A DNA stretch of 60,000 nt from Tubiluchus corallicola (lineage: Eukaryota > Priapulida > Priapulimorpha > Priapulimorphida > Tubiluchidae): NCBI GenBank assembly GCA_030141605.1, contig JAQGDQ010000073.1:188001-248000 (forward strand), in the 5' to 3' direction. Made by a program: the position numbers and the translations under genes. Shown here one piece after another: positions 35,521 through 49,600 of this stretch (its first letter is position 1; each line of letters starts with the position of its first letter). The notes under the pieces are model-generated. The model saw only the letters and a list, made by a program, of their open reading frames with translations. It did not search any database and had not been told where the DNA came from.

Positions 35521-37422
35521 ATTAATATAGAACGGGACATCAGATTTTGTTCATTGTATTCATTACAATCCCTACTATGTTTATTATGTTTAACTTCATT
35601 TTCTTTTCTGTAATTATTAATGGTGTTTACTCAGGCAAGATAAAGTTCTCAAGGGTAATATGAGGTATGTAAACATCCATCTAACATCTGTTCGGTCAAT
35701 TTGGCAGTCTTGGTGGACCATAGACATTGATCATTACAATGTTTTAAAAACATAACAAAACCGACCTAATAAATTGCTCAGCCACTAGTGTGTAGGCAAT
35801 GATGTTGCACTTATAAAGCTAACTAAAATTTAGTGTAAGAATTCTCTGCCATTACATATGTGACCTATAATTTGTCAACAGTTTGCACCATGGTGGTAGT
35901 TTGAGAACTTGACACAATTTGTTTGGGAATTTATAAATTCGACCTTGTGTTTGGCCGAGACCATAGTATAGAATTTATAGTATACTTAATACGCGAGTCA
36001 CAGTAACCAATCGCTGAATCAATGGCAAAAGAAATATTTACTTTGGATTAGCATTTATAATTTATTCATGTCTAAGCTGTCGATCTAGCCATTAATTATA
36101 TTTTATCACCAAGTTGAAACTCTTAGTATTGTGTTGTACAGATTTATAAATCATTTAGTTATGTATTTATTTTAAAAATGGTGATAAATTAATAAACTTA
36201 CTTACTTAGCGAGCTTGCAGCACGTTTATTTAAATTTCGCACAATATTTCAGGGTTATACTTACTGATTTTACTATAAAATTACTAATTTGCACTCACAA
36301 TCATCAATAATTATTATGCAACTTTATAAAGCTTATGGCACACATATTAACTATCAATAACACGATGCAACCTTAACATTTTACAACTGGTAGAAGCTGA
36401 CATTTGTTTTGAATATCAAAAACATGCAAACGCACCGTTTAAGAGTTCATTTGCATTTTATTCGCGTTGCTTTATTGCAGACATAGACTAACTTGAATAA
36501 GAATACATAAATACCCTACTAATAGAAACAGCCGGGTTTATCAATTGTTAACAGTAATTAATTACAATTATTACATGTTAATTGTAGTAACAGACTGTGA
36601 ATTGAAAATCATTTTTTTAGTTTATAATTATGTTCAGCTTAATAGTACGGCAAGTTTTTTTTCACGAAAACCTCTCAGGGACATTACACTTTAAGCACCA
36701 GAAAACATTCTTCATAAACAAAGCGTAAAACATTTGTCTTGAAATTTTACATCACTTACATGCTGTCTTATTTCGCACAGAAGCAGCAACTCTGTATAAA
36801 ACTTGTAAATTTAAACTCCCGCGATTTTGAGGATGTCCTTTCAAATAAGTTTACATAACATTGCGTAATGTTTGCAAAAATTATCAGAGCATCTGTAGCG
36901 CATTCTTCAACAACTAAGAGAAAGCTAAATTACTTTACATGGCCAATAACAACGATGTGTTTTTTGGTGAGTGGTGCAAACTGGGATGGTGATACACAGC
37001 TGTTTTACCAGGTGGTGCGAATCTTTTAAATTAATTCTCTTTTTTAAGTACATAAGTATTTCAAACAGGTAAGCGTAATGCAAAGTAATATAACTTTGCA
37101 TGGGAAGTTTTTTGGGACGTACTATAAAATAGCCTTTTCTTCCCCTTTGAAAAGATGTTTATTAGCCTATATAGGTGAAGATATAGTTTCACAGTTCAAT
37201 GGACTACAAACTTATAATATTATTACCAAATTATTCTTCACGATTATTCTTCAGGAAAAACAATAAAACCATTCCTATAATTCTTAATGACATTGGTTTT
37301 ATTTACAAATGAATATGTGAACTGCATTCTTAATCATGATCAGAAACTATTGATGCAAACCATTTCAGTTACAATAATAATTTGCATGTAAAGCACATAC
37401 AGGAATGCTACTAACCAACAGT
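35521..37422. other. Intergenic region between Tigger and CHTF18 3' end
   Basis: No gene seen. At 36190-36210 AATAAACTTACTTACTTA could be a LINE 3' end with a short tandem tail. A possible CHTF18 polyadenylation signal (AATAAA on the - strand) lies near 37300. Confidence 0.4.
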
Positions 37423-37510
37423 AGTGATGACCATCGAATTTTTGAATTTGATACCAAGTTTTTTAAATTCAAATTCGATTCAAACAAAATTATAAATTCG
37501 GATTTATAGT
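37423..37510. repeat. Dispersed repeat, copy 2 (AGTAGTG-GACCATC end)
   Basis: Starts AGTAGTGATGACCATCGAAT and continues into TTCGAA/AATTCGATTC-type sequence. It matches the reverse complement of 5360-5490. It lies just downstream of the CHTF18 stop codon. Confidence 0.55.
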
Positions 37511-37648
37511 TTACAATTGCAGCAATTTTACAACATTTTCATTAGGGAAATCAAAAATAAATATTTGGAAATGCACCAGGCGGAATGCAAGAACTTGAAA
37601 ACTATATTTTCAGGCACATTATTATATAAAAAAATCTGTAAAGGTATG

Positions 37649-40600
37649 TCATAATAAATCTTGCATTTTTACATGACGTCTGACAGCATTGTTCAAGCCT
37701 TCTTTGAATCGGAACCAGATTGCTCCAGTGGCGCTTTCAGAAGATGTGGCGTTTGGCTGCCCTGGCACTGTGCTAGGTGGTGACTTCAGTTCCAGCTTGC
37801 GACCAAAGAAATCCCTTTTTTGCTAAAAGTGGTTATGAGAAATTACTGGCAAAATTTTCAAAGTAAAAAATGTCAGTAAAAAACGATATACAAATTTCTT
37901 GCTAATTGTTTTGACTTGAAACGTGCAGAACACAAGCCAAGCTGAACAATTGTGGATACACACAACAAAAATCCTTTATGTATTTAGTTTTTCAAAAAAT
38001 CCATACATTTAATAAATTTCTTATTCCTGTATGCACGAATATTGAACAATTCAATAGCTAGTAAATTGTTTTTATGCTGAACTACAGAATATTTTTTGAG
38101 ATTTCAAAATACCGCACCTCTAATAGATGATACTAACAGATTGCTTTAGAATGAGGTTTGTCTGGTGAACTCAGACTGCACACACAGGTAGTTGCCACAT
38201 TCATTGTTATTATTAGGGCAATTGTACATTCATGTACATTAATGTGTTATGAGCACCAAGTTGTACTAAACCTGCCAAAAACTTTCGTATTTGATAATCT
38301 CACACACATGCAAGAGATGACAGATTAACCCGTAATGTTTATTGTTTCAATGGCGTTTTCAAGTCTTGTCAGCAAAATTTGGTGGCTGCTATGGTGAGAA
38401 TGCATTCAACACAAAACTATCCTTAATTACAGCGACTGCATTTTATAAAAATCTCATAGAAAGAGCTAACATGAAAGCTATCTTTAAATGCTTGTTATAG
38501 TTGAACAGTGACATCATCAATAAAGATGACTGTCATCTACTGTCTTTATCTCCTGCCAACAGGACAATGTGATAAAAGCAATTTAGAATAAAAAGAAAAG
38601 CACACCGTCAGTTTTTCGTTGATAGGCTTAGCTTCTAGCTTTACCAAATGACTCGGCACTGAAGTGGCAAGATCAGCGGCAGTTTTTGAGTTTCTTATAT
38701 TTTCAGTAGCCTTTGGGGGTGCAAGTTTTGCTTCCCTACGGCGCATCTTCTCCAGTTCAATCTAAAAATATCAATAATTAGTTAATGTAATTTACAATTC
38801 ATTAGTATGGACTGCAGAACATTGAGCACTCACTTGCTGCAAATGCACACACAAATGATGTACATTTTTCTTGCACATATTTGTAAAATGTACAAAGTTC
38901 AGTAACATGATACATTTTGGATGATGTATTTGAGTTCTTTTAAATCGTTCAGCAATTTTTCTGCAAAAGAACTCTAATGTGACGTCACAATATTGAAAAG
39001 CACCCCACAACACAAGCCATGCCACACCACATAAATACAGCTACAATAAAAACATGTTGCACACCGTTGAAATGACAAAGGCTGATAAATCCATCCACTG
39101 ATGATCAATAATGTGAGAATATTTTATAGCCTGTGCTTTCTGCTCCTAAGACGATGGTAATAATTTGCAAACACTTTACATAGTCTTTGCAAACTGCTGT
39201 TAAAAGAACACATTTACAGTTGTTATAGTCCAAATATTTGGGAAAATTTAGTAAACATTGTTTGCTTCAAAATTAGTAAATGGAAGAGTTAGTGTATCAC
39301 ACTAACGAAAAGCAGACTGGCATCACAGCAAAATGAAGGGTTCTATAGAGTTATTTGCAAGTGAGTAACCAAACAGTGCTTCTACAAGTTAATGATGTGT
39401 ATTTGAGAAGCTTAAACAAATTAAAAAATGAGAGGTAATAAGAAAAGGTGAAAAAAGTACACTGTAATACCCATGTATCTGCATCTAAAGAAAAATACCA
39501 TCAGTTCCTAAAATATAATTCCATAGCTTTCAAATTGTCAGAGTTCATTCTACGACTCAGAAAGTGTGCGACCTTAAAGGAAGTACAATGTCCAATTTAT
39601 GGACTGTCAATGTTGGATTGCTAATAAATGATAGGTCACAGTAAATTCTTCATATTAGCTGACTCAGATTCTCTCACTATACCCTCAACCTGGATCCTCC
39701 CTTCCTTAGGAAGAGTCATTGCAGGCCATCACACAGAAATTGTCACTCATCCCCTAATATCTACAAGAGACAAAACATACCTTTGTTACACTGTAGTTGC
39801 AACTGTTTGAATCCTGCATTAACCTCCTTCCTGTGGGGTTAAATAATTTTGTCAATGCACACTCGACCTTTTGATGAATAAAACCTGCCATTAGAACACT
39901 ATAAATGCAAATGTTCTACTCCTGGACCTGCCCTCTGGGGGAGGGGGATAAGTTTCCTTTTGTCTGTGTTGGATGACAACAAGTTGAAGGTCACGAATTC
40001 CTCCCACTGAGCTAACAGATTCTCCCACTATGCCCCCATCATCTTAGATTCTGTCTTCTGGGAGAGAGGTGGGCGTTAAATTTCCTTTGTCTATGTTGGA
40101 ATGTCAGTAGGTGAGAAAGCCATACATCACAAATCTTAAACACAGAAATAATTGAGACAAGTGGTTAAAAACAGTCACAAAGAAATTCTACACAAACCTC
40201 TCTAGATATTAGCTGCTTTGCAGCATATGTCAGTTGCTTGTGTTGTTTCAGACCAGGAAAATAAATAACTTGATCTATGTTTGGATCAATGACATAGTTG
40301 TATTGGCCCTCCTGAGTTCGTTCTTGATGATACGTGATATTTAGTGCTATCATGATATCAACCAGGTGTGCAAGATCACCTTTTTCTTGCAAACTGTACA
40401 GCTGGGTATTGACCTGCAATTCACAAAATATTCTCAGTTTCAGATTGACGTCAACAAGACGGTTTTGCATTACAATCACAAATTTGAATTATTTCAATAA
40501 TCAATAGCAAAAAAAGTCAGGTTAACAGTATGGTACAAGCAATTGATAAAAACTTTGAGCTATGAGGCAAACACTTGAGAGAGCAACAAAATTTATATAA

Positions 40601-43600
40601 AAATACGACTATTCCTATTTCTAAAGTCAATATTAAACAGGCTAATTCTGGTATCATAAAGATATTTGTGGCATACTCCAAAAAGCACTTGTTTTAGAAA
40701 GTTAGGCCAATGGCACAATATAAGTTTTTTAGGTGCAACAGTGTCATTAATGAGCAGCACATAATTGCATGCAAACACTAGTAAACAATTAAACAGATTT
40801 ACTTACAGGCCTCAGCGTTGGCTGTATGATATCCAGAAGCGACGGAAGAAGATCTCGGATAATATTCATGTGATTCAGGAAGATGCGAACAGCTGGAGAC
40901 ATGTCGTTAGTCAATGACGTAATCAAATTTTGCATTTTGTTCTTCTTCATCATCGCCTACAATAATTACTGTGCCCACTAAGCTGATTTAAGCAACATTT
41001 AAAAATTAGTCATTGTTAAAAACCAAAAATGCTGTAGAGCATTATTTTATCGCAATTGTCAGCTCTTGAACAGAACCTTTTTCTACACTGAAGCACGAGC
41101 AGCAGCATTTGTACCCAACTTTAGTACTTGGTCTAGAAAGCACTTATTAAAAAGACCAAAATCCAACATAAAAACATTATGTTACAGCCTCGTAAAATTC
41201 TAGATCATATAAATTTTTTCCATAAACTGATTTAGAATTTTTGCATTTACACTTTTTAGTGTTATTGGAGTACTTCATCTTGACACAGCACACAAATTTT
41301 TGCTACAAAAAAGATTGCCTTTTAAGAAATTACACTAAAGTTGTGTTGAACTTCATTTCCAAAGCAGCTTAATTTGAAGACTGTATTATGCTAATACTCA
41401 CTACCGAACGATTGCAGTAACGAAATAAGCGAAGCTAAGCCACCGCATTCAAGATGCAAATTGTTGCGATTAAGCTTTATTTATTTTTCCTTAAAATTTA
41501 AGACATAAGATATTTCTGAAATGATTTGTAATTTGTCAGGTGTAAGTACGATATTTTAAGCTTTAATTTGGACTTTACAACTTTGCAAAATTTCACTGGG
41601 TATTTTTATTACTACAAGGACTTTAGACATTTGGTAAAGTAAAGCAATTTACTCAAGATTGTTTTGACTGAAGGTTCAAGAGTAAGAACTTTGACGCTAC
41701 ATGGAATGTCCGAATTCTTAATGATTATTGGTCAAGCTTTGAGCAAAAACAAAGATTTACCTCGTACGAACTATTGGGATACTGTAGCTTTGTCGAGTGA
41801 ACCGATGCAAACAATAGGTGATAAGTCACTGCCATATATGGAACATACCGCATTAGTGAGTAGTCCTGGTGGTGCATAACTTGTTGTGATACTAAATCTG
41901 TGAAACACAGCCACTCTGTGCCTAGTTTCAGCTTCAAATATAAGAGGTTATGATTCACAAAAATAATGAAAAATCACTCACGTTGTATTAATGTTTATTT
42001 TAGACTAGTTACGTCAGTTGTTTTAACTAACATCGTTGACAATTTGTCAAACAGCTTGCTTGTTCACATGTCGCAAATTGGTGCAATTTAGTTACATCTA
42101 TAACACTACACTGGAAACTAATATGACGAAGGTTTAAATTAAAGAAAAGTTCCAGCCAATAAGAAAAAATATAATCACACCCCCAAGTAATGATTTGCTT
42201 TCAGCTAACTGAACAAAAATCATTTACATTTCTATGAAAGCTTTCACCACAACTAACATTGAAACCGCATATCATAAAATATTTGACAGCAGTGATGCCA
42301 ATTAAACATGGAATAACTGAACGATTAAACCAGGGGTCAACTCTATGGTAGTGTGCTCATTTCCCACCTGGAAGGTTGCAGATTCAATTTCTGACTTAAA
42401 AAATGGTACCACTGACTCTACTACCAAGCACCCAGGTTTATCGAAATAATATACGGGTAATAGTAATCGGGACAACCTTGGAAATAAATATTGAGTTACT
42501 TAAGGTGTTATCCTTTTGGTCTACGTTATAAAGAAATTGTTATTATTATTATGAATCTAAAATGACCTGACATCAGCTCATATCATATTAGCTCTGAGTT
42601 AATAAGTTATTTTAATACAAGAGATTTATCCTAAATCCAAAATGCACAACCAACAACTTACAGATTCGAATCTGGGATCTTTAAACTTTACTTGCAGATA
42701 GTTCTCGTAAAGTCCCTGAATCAGCTTCTCATATTCGCCAAATGTCTGCACTGCTTGTAGTGTTGAATGAAACCTTTAAACAACAAACATACAATGTCAT
42801 AACATTTATGGGCTTTACATGAAAACCGTTTTGCGGAAATATGTATCCAAGCCCTACCTATTGATCGCTAGTGTGCAAAAATATGTAAAGGGTAATTAAC
42901 AATTGGCGAAGGCACTTCGGAATGGGCCCCATTCAAGGAGGTGTCAAACGGGTTAGCTGCACGCTGCATTTAATCAACCGGAATATTCATTAGGGTAGAT
43001 TCGTGCTAATAATTCTGCTCAGTGTTACTTAGAATGCTGCAAAATTGACAAAACACGTTAAATCACTATGAGCCAATGCACAAACAGGTCAGCAATTTTT
43101 ACACGCACGTAATTTTTTTTTGGCAATTTGCAAGATCTGAACATAGTTAATGTTTTAGACAGTGGCATACTGACCGAGAAAAATTGGCATTGAAAAAACG
43201 TGGCAATGTCGAGCAAAATGTGGAAACATTGCTGAAAACGAGCAAACTTAATTAGTAACACAAAAATATTATTGTCTGCTGTGCACCTGATGGTCACCCA
43301 GGTATATAATGCAACAGTTAGCCCAGCTGCTGCAAGAGCAAGCACCGCTTTTGTTATTAAGTCGTTGTTTAGTGGCTGGAATCTATCTGCGCTGTTTTCA
43401 TGTAAAAGCCATAATTGTGCCCATTGAAATGATGAAAGTTACTTAAAGTTGTATAGAATACAACAGAAAACACAAATGTGTGTCCTATTAACTAGATACA
43501 TAATGCCACAATGTAGTTTCGCAAGAAAATATTCACTGATTTGTACTGTTCTTCATAACCCATTAACCATAGATATTAAAGGAAAACGGTAATTTTTCAT

Positions 43601-46600
43601 AGCCTACCCCACTTTGAAGTACATAAAAAAGTATACTTTTTAACACCTACAATAATGCCAAAGTGTTTCTTATAATTAAATAATCGGTTAAAAACTTAAC
43701 TAACAGCTGGCAAGCCCAACTAGTGATGACGTCACAGTTGAACATAATTTCAACAACACAAACATTCCACGAGCATTTGCTACTGTACAATGCAAAGTAT
43801 ACTGCAATGCTACGGTACAACATTCAGTGTGATACGCAAAACTCACAAACTTTTAAGTCGGTGACTTCAGTATTTATATTTCAAGTTTGCTACATCACAA
43901 CTGAACCACATTTGAAATGAAAGGTACGACGCCTGTCTTTGTGCAACTAGGTAGTACTGCCCATCTAACTAACAAATGGTGAAATGAATATAACAGCAAA
44001 GAACCAGCTATGCAAAAGCAAAATTGGGTTTGTGCGATTCACTTAAGTTATTCTTAAAAAGACAATGTGTTGTCTTTCAATATTTTACAGTTAGACTGAC
44101 AATAGCCACTTATTTGTGCAAACAGTAGCAAACAAGCGTGTGGCCGCCGAGGTAAACCTTAAGCACAAAAGCGGAGCTACAGATGCAGTTTAAAAAATAG
44201 AATTTTCGTAACAAATTTGATGAGGTAGTACACACTTATTGACGTTCTTTTTGAAGGATTAGAGACTGTAGATAATTGGAAATCAATTTCCAACCATAAA
44301 ACCCATTTAAAAAATTTTAGAGCACCTGTCTGCACAAGATGCGACGAGGTTCTTCTTGAACTTAAACCTGTTGTAATTAGCTTGTTAATGACACATCAAC
44401 TAGTACCACTCACTAACCATACAGCATGGTTGCAGAGTGCTAACAGAAGTGAAAGGAATAATTTCTCAGTGAAGCAACACGTACCTAGCTGACAAAGATG
44501 TTGGGTGACCAAGAGAGGATTTCGCATTCGAGTCAGTTATCTCTTTACTCAAGGCATCCGTTATACCAGAAAACTGTTTCCTCTTTACCTTTGGCATTTG
44601 AAAAATGTCCTGCCACAGTGAAAAAATATTTTTGTGCATATCCTTTTGGCCCACCCCTTCATCTTCATTGTCTGCCATGCAAAACTGCCCAGCTGAACAC
44701 TGAAACTATAAATCAAAAGCTCTTGAAAAATTGCAATTAGAATTATAAACATGTCATACATCTTTGACTAAAAATTCAGAAAGCACTTACGTATTCAATT
44801 GCGAAGACTGTTATCAATGAGTAAAGCCCTTGATTATTTTTATGAACAAGTTTTTAAAAGTATTCTTTGAACTATTGATTTGCCCCAACTCTGTTAATTA
44901 AAGTTAAAATTGATTAGCAAATGCTGGTTATTTTGTCCTTCCTTTCATTCATTGGTATAATATTTGCCAATTGAGAGATATCAGTAACAAAAAAGCTGCA
45001 GAAAAGCAAGAAATCTCAAGTTGTTTTAAAAGCAGCAGTACAACAGTGCATCAATGTACAATTCTTTTTGCTCCAAATACAGTACTTAGTCAACAGCATC
45101 TTTAGCATAACATTAGTACTTACCTGTAGAGTATTTAAGCATGATCTAATGTCGTTATCATTCTTGACAGATAGCGCCAATAGAGTGTTCATGTCAGTCT
45201 TAAGATCTTCACGGCATGCTATTCCGTACAACCTTGATGCAAGCCTAGTGGACAATGTTGGAGGGAAGTTCAGTACTAGAGCAATCTGTCTGAGTGGCCG
45301 CAGTGCAGGTACATATAAGTCATTGCAGACACAGATTATAGGCCGAAGAAGCAGCCCCTGTCGTCTTTTCTTTCCTTTAGCACTAGTCGACACATCGGTA
45401 CACTTAACAATGTTAATTAAAGCATTTATAGAGGTGACAGGAGCTCCATCTATCTCATCAATGACGAGACAGTTTGGACGCGGATCGGCACCGATGACTG
45501 ACCTCATCTGAGTTGTATTTTCGATTTTTTGCTTGAAGACCTCCAGTTGACGATCATCGCTTGCATTCATCTCGACAGCATTATATCCTGCATGTCTTGC
45601 GATCACATGTGCCAGTGTTGTTTTCCCTAAGCCAGGCGGTCCACACAGCAATGCCACCTTGAAAATTAATGGGACAAAAAACTATAATGTGATGTTAACA
45701 CTCACACAATTTACGGCATGGCCAAAATTTACGAAAACAGTTTTCTAGCTGTGCATGCTATAGTGTATCTCTTCTTCAATTACAAATTATGCTTAGAATA
45801 TCGAATATAACAAGTACCTACTACGTGCAGGCTCAATAGCATTTCTAAATGATGGTAAATCATGCTTAAGACTGTAAATGAAATGAAAGAGTAAAACCCC
45901 TTCTGTTGAGCTTTCTCATTAACAAAATCATACATTACTAGCATCGCCTATACGTAAACAGAAATTAAATGTCTGCTAAACTGCTAGTTTAAATCACAAA
46001 AGCCCTAAACAAAATAAATTACTCAAAATTGATCTTAGTTAAATAAATATCAGGTAATGTAATTTAAATTGAATGAATTTATGACTATGTTCTGATTTTA
46101 TAAACTATCATGTACGACATTTCATACAAGATACACACACACACACACCTTAAATTGTTCAGGCCGATTGTGCTGATCCAACTCTTCGTTTAGCTCGTAT
46201 TTTTTGAACTTATTATATTTTTGACTTTGTTGTTTCTTCGTATCTTTCGGTTTCGCCTTTAATTTTTTCTCCTTCCCAAAAACCACAATGTCCCAAAGCT
46301 TGAGCCATTGCAACAATGTCCGATTGGTTCCCTGCAGAAATTGTGAAGAAATGCTGCCATATGATTCAATGTTGTTAAACAGGTACAGCAACATCCTGGT
46401 TAAAAGTGGAAGAACCGACTGTGATTTACTCATTTCGTTTTCTAATTTCGTAGGAAATGTTTGATATGACACGTTAAATCATTCAAAATGTATATGCTGT
46501 CAAGCTAAATTAATGAATAAATAGAATGAACTTTAAATTAAAGCATTATACGTGCTCACTACAATAATTAAGCTACTTTTTATGGTTTTGTTTTCTTCAG

Positions 46601-49600
46601 TTGTTTAACAGAAGATCAGATTTTGCTTTTTTCAACAAAACCTTATGAAATTTTATGTCCATATTGCTTCTTTCTGAAATGCATGACAATAATGTCTCTT
46701 TTGTAGCTGATCCTGAATCTGTACAGATGCTGTGCATGTACACTCATTGCATCTATGTATAGATTTGAACACATTCAGAGTGCTAAGTTAGACATTTATA
46801 TTAATTAACGATGGAATTCAATAAACCCACAGTTCTTAAATTTTGAACCTAATTTGGGCATAAGAAAGGAAATGTGATGTATCGGGAAAGAGTTGGGATT
46901 TGAACCAAGGAACTCTGGATTACAAATGTAAAGCAATGAACACACACTACATGGCCTGAATGCATCTGAATCAGATCTTGACTTACTAAGTGATTATTCA
47001 GCATCTGTACAGGCTATCAGATGCAGCAAGGGACCACAAAACACGAAACATGTATTCATTTAAATGTCTGGAATATCTTCACAATCACTTACAAATTAAA
47101 TAAAAAGGTAAATAAAGATGGACAGCCCATTTCAATCTAAAAAAGTATCATCAATAGCATTACTTGTTGACAGTAAGAAAACATTTGACTGTCAGGAATA
47201 AGAGCAGAGCATGACAGAGACTCTTTACACTGCTCCAAGAATAATCAGATTTTACTTACATCATCTGATAAGAGCTCCATGTATGACTGTGGACTGTACT
47301 TGTCCACCCATAAAAAATTCTTTGCGTTTTCTTCATTTCGATTACGGTCATCAGCTGCTTCATTTGTGTTCTCAGCTACAAACCTATATAATGACCAAGG
47401 AATAAACACAATAAGCACGAACATGGTTGTCATTAAAAACTGTGTCCATAAATCACTGTGAACAGCATTACTTGCACAAATATAGGGTAAACACAAAAAA
47501 GTAAGTGCTTTTGAAATGCCACAGAACCAAAAACTTTTATCAAATTTGTATACAGATTTAGCAGGGTAGAATAGAAATAGTTTTGCACTTAAACACTATG
47601 GTTGCTAGCAAAGTAAAAAAAATTAAGATTTTTTTCTTGGTATTGCTATCAGGTCCACAAAAAATAAAAAAACTAGATATTAATACGACCATATCGTCTT
47701 TATTCTAACGATTATATTGTCAAAAAAGCTATTGGTCAAGTCAAGATTCAACTGAGAAAAGTAACTGAAGTGTCAGGAAAACACATCCAACAGCTTTTAT
47801 AGTGTAAACAAAAACAAAACTTAAAGGTTAAATAATATTTTTTGTTTGTTTAAAATCTCTGAATTTTGCTTTCTTTGTATTTAAAGGAATACTGAGGTCT
47901 TTTTACAAGTATACATTTTTGTTATGTTATCTATATTGTACTGTAACCTACCGGGTGTTTTGAAGAATGCTCTTTTTTCCAGAAGTTAGAGGGAGAGATA
48001 TTGGCCTAGTTTTAAATTTGCTACTGTTAATCAAATTTAAACAAATGAGTGGAAATATATACATATAGTCTAATTTGTTTTTTCCTAGAAAGAGATGCTT
48101 AATGCTTATGTCTATGAGTTGTTGATTAAAATGTTTCGGTGTTGTTAAAATGCGTAGTTTAGATCAATTCGTGACTTCGTAAGTAAGACAAACGCACAAC
48201 TATTTAACTAAAAGAGTGGCCACCCAAAATATAATTTATTATAACTTACATGATTCATGATTTGGCACATATACATTGTTGCTTTTATCACAGCACTTTT
48301 TCATACTAAATTTATTACAACTTCTAACACTAAGTATAGCACAGGACAACCAAACATACAATTAAGCACCGATTGTCACAAATAAGTACAATGCACCAAT
48401 GTTAGATTATCATGTATATGATGCACAGATTAGCACATAACTATTAAAAAATGTTAAAAAAGGAAAAATAACCTAACGAGTTAGGCGGCTTATATGACAT
48501 CTGCTCATACAGATTGCAAGCGTCAAATGGTCACCTGCACAGAGGTGACGATGAAATTTCTAACTTCAGAATGAAGTCCGTATAAATGATTCAAGGTTAA
48601 TCTTATCTAACATTATAGCCTAAGTTGTAGGAACTGAAATAAGCTAGTTAGCAATGCTGTAAACGAAAAGCCTAGCAGCAGAGTTTCCCTCAATCACGGG
48701 AATCCGTGACAGGTGTGGCTCAGTCAGTAAATTCAGTGGTTGGACGAAAAATCACCTCCGTTTGGTTGATGGCATAACTAGGATCACAAGTACTTACTAA
48801 ACACAATAAACTGTGGCTCTGCAAAAACATATAAAAACAGTATATTTGATTTTTAACTAAGTCAACTTAAACAGAATATGCAGGTCTCCATAATGAGAAA
48901 ATTGAATTCTCACCTCTTATGGCTTAATTCACGTTGTTACCACTATTATAACAAAAACATTAGATGGGCTGGCTATTTCATTTATTACAAGTAACATTCC
49001 TGTTTAGAATAGTCAATGTACTAGCATGTGGATTTGTGGCCACACACCATAGTTCAAACCCTTCTGCCCAACTCTGCTGTACAGGCAATGTCCTAATTTA
49101 ACTTTCCATTTTCTTGTAATTAAAATCATCATTAAACATTACAAGTGAGATACAAGGCACTCGACAATACATTGAAAAACAGAGTGACTGAAAATACATA
49201 AATTAATTTATACTATTAACAATAGGTTATTCTTTATTTACTGCCAAGTAAACAACATTTCTGTATTAAATTATTATTACACGAGGTCAATTGTCTGCTG
49301 ACTGACTGCTTATTTTAAACTTTGTAATCAATAATTTACGCATAGGAATTTAGAATACAACTCAGTGCATGTGCATCTTACATCTTGCAAGTTTCAAAAA
49401 CACTGCGACATAAATATGTAACTTTTCCTATCAAATTTTATCTAAACTATTGTTAAATTTCTTAATAACGGAAGCTTTTTTACATGTTACACATCTTCGA
49501 AATGTACAACACATAATATGTGATCCGTGATGCGTAATGCATGTACAACAGTTTGTATTTAAACCTGCGCAAGTGTTTCCATGTCTACATAATGCGCAAT

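Noticed and set aside
45068-45511. 147-codon + strand frame
   Set aside because: Antisense shadow of CHTF18 exon 7, which has clear AAA+ motifs on the other strand.
48690-48790. tRNA-like sequence (GTGGCTCAGTCAGTA)
   Set aside because: A-box-like only; no convincing B box or stems.
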